64,000 bases of DNA, taken from positions 2,745,776 to 2,809,775 of the forward strand of contig NZ_CP025746.1 of NCBI RefSeq assembly GCF_004015185.1, read 5' to 3'. Both the position numbers and the translations under genes were made by a program. Of the stretch, positions 49,381 to 58,302 are shown one piece after another. The DNA comes from Clostridium manihotivorum (GTDB lineage: Bacteria; Bacillota; Clostridia; Clostridiales; Clostridiaceae). Positions within the stretch are counted from its first letter, which is position 1. Each line of letters opens with the position of its first letter. The notes beneath the pieces are model-generated. The model was not told the DNA's origin. It worked only from the letters and a program-made list of their open reading frames with translations, and ran no database searches.

Positions 49381-50397
49381 TTACAAATATACTGTTTTTG
49401 AGGCTATAACACTATAACTGCTTCCAGAAGTATAGCTTACAGCATCAACAACAACTCTGTCACTATATACTTTTACATGTAAGCCTTGAGGCCCTTCTAC
49501 AACTGAAGAGGTGGCAAAAACTGAACTTTGACCTACTTTAGCGAAATTTTGACTAAAGCCACTTGTACTAGTGAAGCTGTTGTGTGTATGGCTAGTGAAC
49601 ATTATTGCATTTGAATGACTTCCTATTATATTGGTTAAATCGCTGCTATTATATATGCAGTTGTTGGCATCAGATCCATAGACAGTGTTGTATATTGGCT
49701 GATGGCAGAAAAGGAAAAGTGGTTTATTATTGATTTTAGTCTGTAAGTAAGATAATTGATAGTTAGGATCTAAGTAGGCACAATCTCCATAATTAACATT
49801 ATCGCTTCCTAGGAAAAAAAGAGTAGCGTTATTTACATATTGAACATCGTAGGACTTGTCTCTATCTCTATCAGTATAAGATACCCCGTTAGGAGTTAGT
49901 TTAGTTTGAATTGAGCGGGTATAAGTACAAAACTGACTAAGACTCCAGTCATATTTACTTTGATCTGAAGACCAAGTCGCATTTTCTCTAAACTCATGGT
50001 TACCAAAATTAAAGTAGATGTATGGAAGTTTTGAAGTTTTACCACTTATAGATGAAGGGTTATAGCTAGGATTTGCGGTATTAGTATTTACGTAGTTTAC
50101 TACATTAGTTAAGTCTTGATAGGATGAATCTAAATAGTTATCAACTACATCTCCATTTATTACTATACACCTATCAGAAAAATTATTCTTTATGCTATTT
50201 AATGCGGTTGAAGTGTTTTTTATAGCAGTATATCCTGATCCTAGGTGCGTATCAGAGATAACACTGAATGTGTATAAAGGTGTGGTTGCAACTTTTGCCT
50301 TAACTGAAGCTGATACATGAGTCTTAGATCCTGTAAGTAGTGTTGCTGTAGTTATCGATGTTACAAGTAATGCTGTTAAGATTGATTTTAGTCTCAT
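49381..50397 (-). CDS. Secreted metallophosphoesterase
   Basis: A 338-residue calcineurin-like phosphoesterase. A signal peptide is clear (RLKSILTALLVTSITTATLL, cleavage near residue 30). The metal motifs follow: SDTHLG (about residue 49), NGDVVDN, NFGNHEF, and later FCHQP and TSHTHN. All dimetal ligands are present. It is presumably exported and acts on an organic phosphate or nucleotide. GGGAGGA stands before the ATG. It has a Ser/Thr/Asn-rich composition typical of exported clostridial proteins. Confidence 0.9.
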   Translation of the reverse strand: MRLKSILTALLVTSITTATLLTGSKTHVSASVKAKVATTPLYTFSVISDTHLGSGYTAIKNTSTALNSIKNNFSDRCIVINGDVVDNYLDSSYQDLTNVVNYVNTNTANPSYNPSSISGKTSKLPYIYFNFGNHEFRENATWSSDQSKYDWSLSQFCTYTRSIQTKLTPNGVSYTDRDRDKSYDVQYVNNATLFFLGSDNVNYGDCAYLDPNYQLSYLQTKINNKPLFLFCHQPIYNTVYGSDANNCIYNSSDLTNIIGSHSNAIMFTSHTHNSFTSTSGFSQNFAKVGQSSVFATSSVVEGPQGLHVKVYSDRVVVDAVSYTSGSSYSVIASKTVYL

Positions 50398-50667
50398 AAT
50401 TGTATCCTCCCTTAAAATATATTACTGGGATATGGTACAATTAATTTGAAAATGTGTCAAATAAAACCAAATGAAATGAATATAAAATAATTAATATATA
50501 CTTGAATATATGAACAATTTAGAAATCAGAATAAGCAAATATAATCAAATTATAATGGATATTACATATTTATTGATTATGGAATAAAGTGTAAGTGGAA
50601 TGAGCTTCGATTAATAATTCAGTAAAAGAAAGGTATTTAACTACGGGGCATTATTTAGGAACAGTTG

Positions 50668-50710
50668 AAATCCCTCTACAAATCACAAAGAATTGAAGAG
50701 GGATTTTATT
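50668..50710. terminator. Hairpin in the gap before the Mpl-like gene
   Basis: AAATCCCTCT pairs with AGAGGGATTT around a 19-base loop, T run on the plus strand. It lies 43 bases beyond the leftward Mur ligase stop and could end that gene weakly. Nothing else was found in 50398-50752. Confidence 0.55.
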
Positions 50711-50752
50711 AATTATAGTATTTAGTTAATCATATATTAATCAAGGTTTTAC

Positions 50753-52174
50753 TTAGCGCTTTCCTTGTAATACATCAATAATTTGTCTAGACAGCTTATA
50801 AGAATTACCAGCACCAAAAACTATAATTATATCGCCTTTTTTTGCTTCACTATGGACAGTGCTACATATCTCCTCAGAGTTTTCTATATAGTCTGCTTTA
50901 TTTTTATCTATTACACTACACATTTTATTCAAGTCAACAGGCTCTATATTTTTATAGGCTTCTCTGCCTAAGAATGGTTTTGTGATTATTACTCTATCAG
51001 CTTTTCTTAGAGCATCAGCGAATTCGTTGAAAAATAGCTTTGCTCTTGAAAGTTGATGAGGTTCAAAAACAGCAAAAACTTTTTTGCCAGGAAAGCTAAG
51101 TTTAATTGAGTCTAAGGTAGCTGCTACAGCAGTAGGGTGGTGAGCAAAATCATCAAAGATCTTTATATCCTCAATATCAGCCACTAACTCTAATCTTCTT
51201 CCTACTCCTTTAAAGCTTTTAAAGGAATTCTTGATGGAAGCTAAGTCAACTCCTAATTCTAAGGCAGTAGCTAGAACACCTAGAGAGTTTTCCACATTGT
51301 GCTTACCAATAAGACCAAGCTCAAAAATATCTTCTTTATCTCCATAGTTTAATCTAAAGGATGAATACTCAGGAGTGTTTGAAGTTAATTCTGCTTTATA
51401 TTCTATGGCAAAAGGAAAGTCCAGTTTGTTATCTATATAATAACCGATGACTCTTACTTTTTCTTGCTCAAGCCAATCTTTTAGTTCGCATAGAATTTCT
51501 CTAATAGCTAAGCTGTCTTCGTTAACAATCAAAGTTTTTGGCCCTTTAAGTTTTTTTATGAAGTTCTTAAAAGAATTCTTTACATCATCGACATCCTTGA
51601 AGAACTCAGGGTGATCCATTTCTACGTTATTTATTACAGCTATTGAAGGACTGTAGTTTAAGAAGTTATTATTGAATTCATCAGCTTCACATACAAAGTA
51701 ATTTGACTTTCCTAGTCTGTATCCACCACCCCAATTTTTAAAGGTAGTTCCAGCTTCAACGCTTGGGTCAATACCACCATTTTCTAAAACAAGCCCCATT
51801 AGAACTGTAGTTGTAGACTTACCATGAGTACCGGCGATAGAAACAACAAACTTATCCTTCTGAACATATTTTGCAGAAAACTCCTGCCAAGTCATTAGGA
51901 TTCCTCTCTTCTTTGCTTCTACAATTTCTGGGTGATCAGGGGAGATATCTAAGATAGCAGGGGAGATAGCTAATATATCTATATCTGCTATGTGACTTAC
52001 ATCGTGACCTTTTATAAGATCTATATTATTATCTACCAATGCATCTTTATAATAACCTGATATGTTAAGGTCGCATCCAGACACATCAAAACCATAATTT
52101 TTTGCAAGAATTGCTATAGGTGCAGCTCCACTTCCGCATATACCCATAAAATGTACTTTAATTTTACGTTCCAA
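50753..52174 (-). CDS. Mpl/MurC-like Mur ligase
   Basis: A 473-residue Mur ligase. The N-terminal UDP-binding fold is VHFMGICGSGAAPIAILAK (about residues 7-25), then the ATP P-loop IAGTHGKSTTTVLM (about 112-125), the carbamylated-Lys/Mg region ADEFNNNFLNY and NNVEMDHPEFF, and the C-terminal DDFAHHPTAVAATL. Motifs fit MurC and especially Mpl, which recycles the tripeptide by joining it to UDP-MurNAc. The start is TTG 52174, nine bases after AGGAG; the TTG three codons earlier overlaps that site. Whether it is the main MurC or a recycling ligase cannot be told here. Confidence 0.85.
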   Translation of the reverse strand: MERKIKVHFMGICGSGAAPIAILAKNYGFDVSGCDLNISGYYKDALVDNNIDLIKGHDVSHIADIDILAISPAILDISPDHPEIVEAKKRGILMTWQEFSAKYVQKDKFVVSIAGTHGKSTTTVLMGLVLENGGIDPSVEAGTTFKNWGGGYRLGKSNYFVCEADEFNNNFLNYSPSIAVINNVEMDHPEFFKDVDDVKNSFKNFIKKLKGPKTLIVNEDSLAIREILCELKDWLEQEKVRVIGYYIDNKLDFPFAIEYKAELTSNTPEYSSFRLNYGDKEDIFELGLIGKHNVENSLGVLATALELGVDLASIKNSFKSFKGVGRRLELVADIEDIKIFDDFAHHPTAVAATLDSIKLSFPGKKVFAVFEPHQLSRAKLFFNEFADALRKADRVIITKPFLGREAYKNIEPVDLNKMCSVIDKNKADYIENSEEICSTVHSEAKKGDIIIVFGAGNSYKLSRQIIDVLQGKR

Positions 52175-52402
52175 TATAATCAACTCCTATTATCACACTG
52201 CTTAGACTAATATTATGATTTAGACTAAGGGTATTATTATTTTACTGAACATGAAAGTAGCCTATAAAGACGCACCATCTTATTCCAAAGTTATATTTTT
52301 AATATCTTTGCGCTATAATCTGCGAGAGCTTAAAAATAAATTCGGAATTTACGTTTTGCATATTTAGCTACTAAGTTTAAAATAAATCCTAGATTTGTAC
52401 TA

Positions 52403-52506
52403 TATAGGTATCCTTTACGGAAACTTAATTTATAAATGTTCGATAATACCAGTTTCTGGGGATTATAGGGCATGTATAAATTAATAGTTGAAGTTGGTTC
52501 CCTATA
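52403..52506 (+). repeat. Dispersed structured repeat, family 1, copy E
   Basis: 104 bases bounded by TATAGGTATCC and GGTTCCCTATA. It has both arms (AACTTAATTTATAAATG and GCATGTATAAATTAATAG) and the apical hairpin with TTTCTGGGGATTAT. It lies in a 1-kb gap (52175-53221) that otherwise holds only A/T-rich sequence and the hairpin at 52999. Confidence 0.8.
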
Positions 52507-52998
52507 TAAAGTAGGTTAGTAGTTTTACTAAATAGTTAAGGTAAATTAACTATGAAATTAGATTTACTTCAAATCAATTTATCTATAGCATAGATTATGT
52601 AATTCAACTAGTATATTATATATCTATTTCTAATATAAAGAATTAGTCTTTTATCCATAACAATTTCTTCATATACATTAAGAAAAAATACGTAAATATT
52701 TCTGATAGATTACCTCAATAGCATTTTGGCAATTAAACTAGAATCTATAAAACATCTTTAGAATATGTTTACTACATTACCTATTATAAACAAGCTAGGC
52801 TTATCTTAAACTATAATTTCAAAATAAGTATAACACGAATTTAGTATCAATTTCCAACCTAGCGATAATTTATGACAAATTTAAGTTAGCAACAAAGGCC
52901 CTAAGATATGAGAGACATCACGGTCCAAATAGTAGTAAGTATTAGAAATAAATGTTGAAAAAAATTTATAACTGGTATAATATTATATTAATATTTGA

Positions 52999-53056
52999 AA
53001 CTCATACATATTTATACAGCAAGGGCGCTGTGTTAATAAGTATGAGTTATATTTTT
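52999..53056 (+). other. Long hairpin in the 1-kb gap
   Basis: AACTCATAC pairs with GTATGAGTT; inside, ACAGC pairs with GCTGT around AAGGGC. A T-rich stretch (ATATTTTTATT) follows. It could be a terminator or a small RNA; no plus-strand gene precedes it. Confidence 0.45.
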
Positions 53057-53221
53057 ATTCTTTTGAAAAAACTATATTTTAGATATATTTGAACATATAG
53101 TTTAAAAATATTAGAGGTAGTTAGAGAAAAAAAGTTATCCATAGTCTGTGAAAATATCCTTGCATATGTGTATATAAGTTACAGACAATAAAAATAAATA
53201 ATAATTTAAGGGGGAATATTT

Positions 53222-54064
53222 ATGGAAAATTTGGGATTTTACAATGGGGAGTATGACTTAATCGAGAATATGAAGATACCAATGAATGATCGTGTATGCT
53301 ATTTTGGTGATGGGGTTTATGACGCTACTTATAGTAGAAATCATAAAATATTTGCATTAGATGAGCATATAGATAGATTTTATAATAGTGCAGGATTACT
53401 CTCAATTAAGATTCCTTATACTAAGGAAGAACTAAAGGATTTGCTTCAAGAGATGGTAAAAAAGGTTGACTGCGGAGAACAGTTTGTATATTGGCAGGTT
53501 ACAAGAGGAACTGGCATGCGTAATCATATTTTTCCTGAAGAGAGCGTAAAGGCTAATATTTGGATAGTGCTTACACCACGCAATATTAAGGACATGTCAA
53601 AAAAGATAAGACTAATAACTATCGAAGATACAAGATTCTTACATTGTAATATAAAGACTTTGAATTTATTGCCAAGTGTTATGGCGGCTCAAAAAACTGA
53701 AGAAGCAGGCTGTGATGAGGCAATATTTCATAGAGGTGATAGAGTAACAGAATGTGCCCATAGTAATGTATCTATAATTAAAAATGGCATTTTTAAAACT
53801 GCACCAGCGGATAATTTGATTCTACCAGGTATTGCAAGGGCTCATATAATTAAAATGTGTAAGAGATTCAGTATTCCTGTAGATGAAACACCATTTACTT
53901 TAAAAGAGTTGATGGAAGCAGATGAAGTTATTGTTACAAGCTCTGGTCAATTTTGCATGAGTGCTTGTGAGATCGATGGAAAGCCAGTAGGTGGAAAAGC
54001 CTCTGAAATAGTTGAAAGATTGCAGAATGCTTTACTTGAAGAATTTTTAGAAGAAACAATATAG
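53222..54064 (+). CDS. Class IV aminotransferase, D-amino acid aminotransferase-like
   Basis: A 280-residue PLP enzyme of fold type IV. It shows FGDGVYDATYSRNHKIFALD (start of the family motif), the catalytic Lys in HCNIKTLNLLPSVMA, VTECAHSNVSIIKNG and SSGQFCMSACEIDG. The closest known type is D-alanine (D-amino acid) aminotransferase, which exchanges the amino group between D-alanine and 2-oxoglutarate to give D-glutamate. GGGGGAA stands before the ATG. It starts a cluster of six D-amino acid and 5-oxoproline genes, with short gaps. Branched-chain or ADC-lyase activity is less likely from context. Confidence 0.85.
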   Translation: MENLGFYNGEYDLIENMKIPMNDRVCYFGDGVYDATYSRNHKIFALDEHIDRFYNSAGLLSIKIPYTKEELKDLLQEMVKKVDCGEQFVYWQVTRGTGMRNHIFPEESVKANIWIVLTPRNIKDMSKKIRLITIEDTRFLHCNIKTLNLLPSVMAAQKTEEAGCDEAIFHRGDRVTECAHSNVSIIKNGIFKTAPADNLILPGIARAHIIKMCKRFSIPVDETPFTLKELMEADEVIVTSSGQFCMSACEIDGKPVGGKASEIVERLQNALLEEFLEETI

Positions 54065-54081
54065 GGTTAGAGGTATTGTGT

Positions 54082-55194
54082 ATGAATCAAAAAGAATTAA
54101 CCATATTAAATGTAGGTGAGAATCTAGATAGTTTAATGAATTTAGATCCAAGAGGCTATGGAGTTTGTAGGATACTTTACAGCGCATCAAGAAAATACAC
54201 TAAAGAGCCACTAACAACTAATAGTGCAAAGAAGCTAGAAAGTACACTAAAAGAGGGGGATTTGGTTTATATCATGACAGGGTTTGTTTTGTTACCCTTC
54301 AAAAAGGCTGAAATGGATGGTATAGTTAGTTCTCTTCTTCTAGCTAGAACTTTGGTAAAAGGCTTTAAGGTAAAACCTGTTATAGTGTGCCCGGAGGAAA
54401 ATATTAAAGCTGTAGAAAATCTGGCCTATGTGATTGGACTACATTATCATGACAATATAGAAAGCCTAAGAGAATATCCGCTTTCTCTAGCATGTATCTC
54501 TTTTTCAAAGAATGAAAGGGAAGCTGAACTACAAGCTGAGGAGTTAATTTCAAAGTGGCTTCCTACTGCAGTTATAAGCATAGAATGTCCTGGAGCAAAT
54601 GCACAAGGAGTGTACCATAATGCTGTGGGCTTAGACGTAAGCAGTTTAGAAGCAAAGCAGGATATATTATTTAACAAGTTAAAGAATAAGGGAGTTTTAA
54701 ACATAGCAATTGGGGATCTTGGCAATGAGATAGGTATGGGAATCTTGAAGGAACACTTGGAAAAGTATGTTCCTTATGTTGCAAAAGGAAGCTGTAATTG
54801 CGGCTGCAATGGTGGAATACTAGCTAATACAAAAGCTGATAATATAATAACTGCAACGGTTTCTGACTGGGGATGCTACGGACTTATAGCAGCCTTAGCT
54901 TATTTGAAGAAGGACTTAAGCTTAATGCATACAAAAGAGATGCAGAAGGAAGCTATGATTACTGCCTCTAGAAGTGGGATGATAGACATGTATGGAGACT
55001 TAGTTCCAGCTATTGATGGCTGTGGGCTAGAGATGAATCTATCCATAGTTAGCCTGATGAGAGAAACCATAGATTCTGCCATGAGTTTGGAAAAAACTTG
55101 TGCCACATGGTTTGACAAAGTAATGGAGCTAGGATTTTACGAAAAAGCTGATGACTATGTTTATGAAGCTGAAAAGCTTCAAAATATAATTTAA
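54082..55194 (+). CDS. D-glutamate cyclase-type protein (DUF4392/GLUCM-like C)
   Basis: A 370-residue protein. It has the early GYGVCRILYSASRKYTKEPL, VYIMTGFVLLPF, then AVISIECPGANAQGVYHNAV, LGNEIGMGILKEHLEKYVPY and IDGCGLEMNLSIVSLM at the end. This matches the DUF4392 family, which forms the C-terminal half of vertebrate D-glutamate cyclase (DGLUCY). ATG 54082 is favoured by AGAGG eight bases ahead; the frame opens two codons earlier at TTG. It lies 17 bases after the aminotransferase gene and ends 13 bases before the next gene's start, implying a joint transcript. Confidence 0.85.
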   Translation: MNQKELTILNVGENLDSLMNLDPRGYGVCRILYSASRKYTKEPLTTNSAKKLESTLKEGDLVYIMTGFVLLPFKKAEMDGIVSSLLLARTLVKGFKVKPVIVCPEENIKAVENLAYVIGLHYHDNIESLREYPLSLACISFSKNEREAELQAEELISKWLPTAVISIECPGANAQGVYHNAVGLDVSSLEAKQDILFNKLKNKGVLNIAIGDLGNEIGMGILKEHLEKYVPYVAKGSCNCGCNGGILANTKADNIITATVSDWGCYGLIAALAYLKKDLSLMHTKEMQKEAMITASRSGMIDMYGDLVPAIDGCGLEMNLSIVSLMRETIDSAMSLEKTCATWFDKVMELGFYEKADDYVYEAEKLQNII

Positions 55195-55207
55195 GGTGGA
55201 GAAGCGT

Positions 55208-55993
55208 ATGGATTATTCAACTATGAAGCCCTCAGAAGTTAGAAAACTAATAAGAGATGAAAAGATAACAAGTCCTACTGCTGGAATGTGTGATGGCTAT
55301 GCCCAAGCTAATTTAGTAATATTACCTAAAGATCTAGCCTATGATTTTTTACTCTTTGCTCAAAGAAATCCGAAGTCTTGTCCCATTCTTGAAGTAAGTG
55401 ATGTGGGGAATAGAAAGCTAAAGTATTTAGGGGAAGATATAGACATAACAACGGATATTCCTAAATATAGAGTTTATGAAGATGGAGTTTTAACCTGTGA
55501 GTGTACAGATATTAGTCATTTATGGAGACAGGATTTTGTAAGCTTCTTAATAGGCTGCAGCTTTTCTTTTGAAGGAGAGCTCCTTGAAGCACAGGTTCCT
55601 ATAAGACATATAGAGGATAAATCTAATGTTCCTATGTATATCACTAATATAGATTGTATACCAGCGGGAGTGTTTAATGGGAAAATGGTGGTCAGTATGA
55701 GACCACTTTCCTATGATAAGATTGTAAAATCAGTTCTTGTCACTGGAGCTATGCCTAAAGTCCATGGAGCGCCAGTTCATATAGGAGACCCGTCTATTAT
55801 AGGGATAAAGGACATAAATAAGCCTGATTTTGGTGACGCAGTAGCCATAAAACATGGAGAAGTACCGGTATTTTGGGCCTGTGGAGTTACCCCTCAAGCA
55901 GTGGTAATGAATGTGAAGCCAATAATAGCTATTACCCATGCACCAGGTCATATGCTTATAACTGATATAAAGAATATTGATTTGAAATACTGA
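55208..55993 (+). CDS. D-glutamate cyclase-family hydro-lyase (DUF1445, YcsI-like)
   Basis: A 261-residue protein of the DUF1445/D-glutamate cyclase family. It has SEVRKLIRDEKITSPTAGMC near the start, ANLVILPKDLAYDFLLFAQR, PIRHIEDKSNVPMYITNIDC and HIGDPSIIGIKD, and near the end EVPVFWACGVTPQAVVM. In B. subtilis the relative (YcsI) is encoded beside kipI/kipA; in vertebrates the domain is fused to the DUF4392 type in DGLUCY. ATG 55208 follows AAGGTGG. It is probably one of two partners needed for 5-oxo-D-proline/D-glutamate conversion. Confidence 0.85.
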   Translation: MDYSTMKPSEVRKLIRDEKITSPTAGMCDGYAQANLVILPKDLAYDFLLFAQRNPKSCPILEVSDVGNRKLKYLGEDIDITTDIPKYRVYEDGVLTCECTDISHLWRQDFVSFLIGCSFSFEGELLEAQVPIRHIEDKSNVPMYITNIDCIPAGVFNGKMVVSMRPLSYDKIVKSVLVTGAMPKVHGAPVHIGDPSIIGIKDINKPDFGDAVAIKHGEVPVFWACGVTPQAVVMNVKPIIAITHAPGHMLITDIKNIDLKY

Positions 55994-56006
55994 TATTAGT
56001 TCTAAA

Positions 56007-56099
56007 TATGTACCAATCAAATCTCAGATCAATTTACAAACTACTGGCGTGTAACATAAGAATTTGAAAATATAAATTTTACTACCAAGTAGTACATCT
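56007..56099 (+). repeat. Dispersed hairpin repeat, family 2, copy
   Basis: Runs from GTACCAATCAAAT to AAGTAGTACATCT with the core GAATTTGAAAATATAAATTT. It lies between the DUF1445 gene and the alanine racemase relic, possibly marking the deletion that removed that gene's start. Confidence 0.6.
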
Positions 56100-56165
56100 A
56101 TTCTTCAGGTAAAAATTACTTGATATCTCAATACTTAGATTAAAAATAAAGTTTTTGATGAATCT

Positions 56166-56326
56166 AGGAATCATTACCTTGGGATATTTCAACCTTGTAT
56201 TGAGAAAGAAGCCTAAGGATTTATGGGGAACTACGTATGAACCTAATGATGGTTGACGTCACCCCTATAAAGGATGTTAAAATTGAAGATGAATTAACTT
56301 TAATCGGACAAGATGGTAATAAGTAA
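56166..56326 (+). pseudogene. Alanine racemase relic (C-terminal part)
   Basis: GIITLGYFNLVLRKKPKD (56167-56220, one frame) resembles the racemase text around the second active-site region (I-G-Y-A-D-G). After a shift, MMVDVTPIKDVKIEDELTLI and then GQDGNK (to the TAA at 56326) matches the MVDVT...GDEVTLIG end of alanine racemases. Most of the enzyme is missing. The position inside a D-amino acid cluster fits an original alanine racemase here. Confidence 0.65.
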
Positions 56327-56357
56327 GGCGATAAAATGCTAATGTAGGTGATAAAGT

Positions 56358-57062
56358 ATGGAGGAAGATAATATTAAGATATCCCAAATAACAGAAACTT
56401 CAGCTTTAATTGAGTTTGGGGTTAAAATCGATAAAGAGACAAATAGAAAGATAAGGCTATTTTGCCAATACCTCGATAAAAGCTCCTTTAAGGGCTTTAT
56501 AGAATATGTTCCGTATTTCACTTCTGTATCTGTGGTTTACAATCCTCTATCAATTGGCAGTAGTGAACCTTTTGAGACAGTGAAATCAATATTAGAGGAT
56601 ATAATATCAAGAATTGATTTCAAGGTTCAGTATGAAGAGCACATTGTTGCAATCCCTGTTTGCTATGAAAAGGAATTTGCGCCAGATTTAGAGTATGTGG
56701 CAAAAGCAAACAATTTAACCATAGAGGAAGTGGTAGAAATTCATTCAAAAGGTGAGTATCTAGTTTATATGATTGGCTTTGCACCAGGTTTTCCTTATTT
56801 GGGAGGTTTGTCAGAAAAGATCCATACTGAAAGACGAAGCACTCCAAGAACGGTTATTCCAGCAGGTTCAGTTGGAATAGCTGGGAGTCAGACAGGGGTT
56901 TACCCTATTGAAACTCCTGGAGGGTGGCAGATAATTGGCAGGACTCCAATAAAGTTATTTGATTTAAATAGAGAGGAAAAGACACTTTTGAAGTGTGGTG
57001 ATATAGCAAAATTTTATCCCATTTCCTATGATGAGTATAAACAATTAAAGGGGAATGAATAA
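56358..57062 (+). CDS. pxpB: 5-oxoprolinase subunit PxpB (KipI-like)
   Basis: A 234-residue protein of the KipI/PxpB family. It has LFCQYLDKSSFKGFIEYVPY early, then the core EFAPDLEYVAKANNLTIEEV, YLVYMIGFAPGFPYLGGL and PRTVIPAGSVGIAGSQTGVY, and WQIIGRTPIKLFD, all typical. With PxpC it forms the ATP-dependent complex that opens 5-oxoproline to glutamate together with PxpA (YcsF). The stop overlaps the start of pxpC by one base, so the two are coupled. GTAGGTGAT precedes the ATG. In B. subtilis the pair also inhibits the sporulation kinase KinA. Confidence 0.9.
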   Translation: MEEDNIKISQITETSALIEFGVKIDKETNRKIRLFCQYLDKSSFKGFIEYVPYFTSVSVVYNPLSIGSSEPFETVKSILEDIISRIDFKVQYEEHIVAIPVCYEKEFAPDLEYVAKANNLTIEEVVEIHSKGEYLVYMIGFAPGFPYLGGLSEKIHTERRSTPRTVIPAGSVGIAGSQTGVYPIETPGGWQIIGRTPIKLFDLNREEKTLLKCGDIAKFYPISYDEYKQLKGNE

Positions 57063-58063
57063 TGAAAATAACTGTATTAGCTCCAGGCCTTTTAACTACT
57101 GTCCAAGATGATGGAAGATTTGGCTATCAAAAACATGGAGTTATTGTTAGTGGTGCAATGGATATGTATTCTATGAAACTAGGCAATATTGCTGTGGGAA
57201 ACAAGCCCAATGAAGGGGGGCTAGAAATAACTTTAGTGGGACCTTCTTTAAAGATAGAAAAAAACAATTTAATTTCAATAACTGGAGCTAATCTTTCACC
57301 TACTATCAATGATGAAAAAGTACCTATGGGAAGGCCTATTTTCTTAAAGGAAGACTCCATATTAAGGTTTGGAAGGTGTATAAGTGGCTGCAGGGCATAT
57401 CTATCAATTGCTGGAGGCTTTAAGCTACAAACTATTATGAATAGTAAAAGCACCTATCTAAGAGGTAATTTAGGAGGCAAAGATGGAAGAGCACTTAAAA
57501 AAGATGATGTATTGGAAGTGGGAAATAAAAGCAAGCTCTCCTTAAATATAATCAAAAAGCTAGAAACAGCTCATAAGGGAAATAATTTTATTTATCCAAG
57601 CTGGTATCTTCATAGAGCTATCTATGAAGGCACAGGGCGAGAGTTAGTTAGGGCTTTTGAGGATAGACAATTTAAAAATCTTAGTGAAAAAAGTACTAAT
57701 GATTTCTTTAGCCAGGATTTTACTGTAAATGCTAAGTCTGATAGAATGGGCTATAGACTAAATGGTCCTAAGTTAGAGATAAAGGAAAGCCTAGAAATGA
57801 TATCAGAAGAGGTTTCCTTTGGAACAATTCAAGTTCCACCAGATGGTAATCCTATAATACTTCTTGCGGATAGAGCCACTGCAGGAGGATATCCTAAAAT
57901 ATCTCATGTAGCATCTGTTGATCTTTCAAGGTTGGTTCAGCTAAAGCCTTCTGATAAAGTAAGTTTTAAGAAAATAACTCTTAAAGAAGCAGAGAAGCTT
58001 TATATAGAACGAGAAGAGTATATAGAAAAATTGAGACTATCAATTAAATTGATGAGTTTATAA
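57062..58063 (+). CDS. pxpC: 5-oxoprolinase subunit PxpC (KipA-like)
   Basis: A 333-residue biotin-dependent carboxylase-like family protein. It has VLAPGLLTTVQDDGRFGYQK at the start, GAMDMYSMKLGNIAVGN, GLEITLVGPSLKIE, CRAYLSIAGGF and QVPPDGNPIILLADRATAGG near the end. It is the partner of PxpB in 5-oxoprolinase. The start overlaps the pxpB stop by one base. The terminator 58102-58129 ends the cluster. No PxpA (LamB/YcsF) gene lies in the cluster. Confidence 0.9.
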   Translation: MKITVLAPGLLTTVQDDGRFGYQKHGVIVSGAMDMYSMKLGNIAVGNKPNEGGLEITLVGPSLKIEKNNLISITGANLSPTINDEKVPMGRPIFLKEDSILRFGRCISGCRAYLSIAGGFKLQTIMNSKSTYLRGNLGGKDGRALKKDDVLEVGNKSKLSLNIIKKLETAHKGNNFIYPSWYLHRAIYEGTGRELVRAFEDRQFKNLSEKSTNDFFSQDFTVNAKSDRMGYRLNGPKLEIKESLEMISEEVSFGTIQVPPDGNPIILLADRATAGGYPKISHVASVDLSRLVQLKPSDKVSFKKITLKEAEKLYIEREEYIEKLRLSIKLMSL

Positions 58064-58101
58064 CGCTCAACAACATTTATTTAACACATTTTAGAGTGGT
58101 G

Positions 58102-58129
58102 AAAACCTGAGGAGAAACCTCAGGTTTTT
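58102..58129 (+). terminator. Terminator of the D-amino acid/5-oxoproline cluster
   Basis: AAAACCTGAGG pairs with CCTCAGGTTTT around AGAAA, followed by T. It stands 38 bases after the pxpC stop. Confidence 0.9.
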
Positions 58130-58302
58130 ACTTTATATAAATGATTTATAATAAAATGCAATTAATACAAAATACATACAAAAAATGAGAAAAATATAGT
58201 TGATAGCGTTTACTCTGTGATAAATTGTCAATAAATCAGCTTAAAAACGATTTGTGTAATAATTGGAAATATATTAACATTTTAATATAGTTAATTGTCA
58301 GA

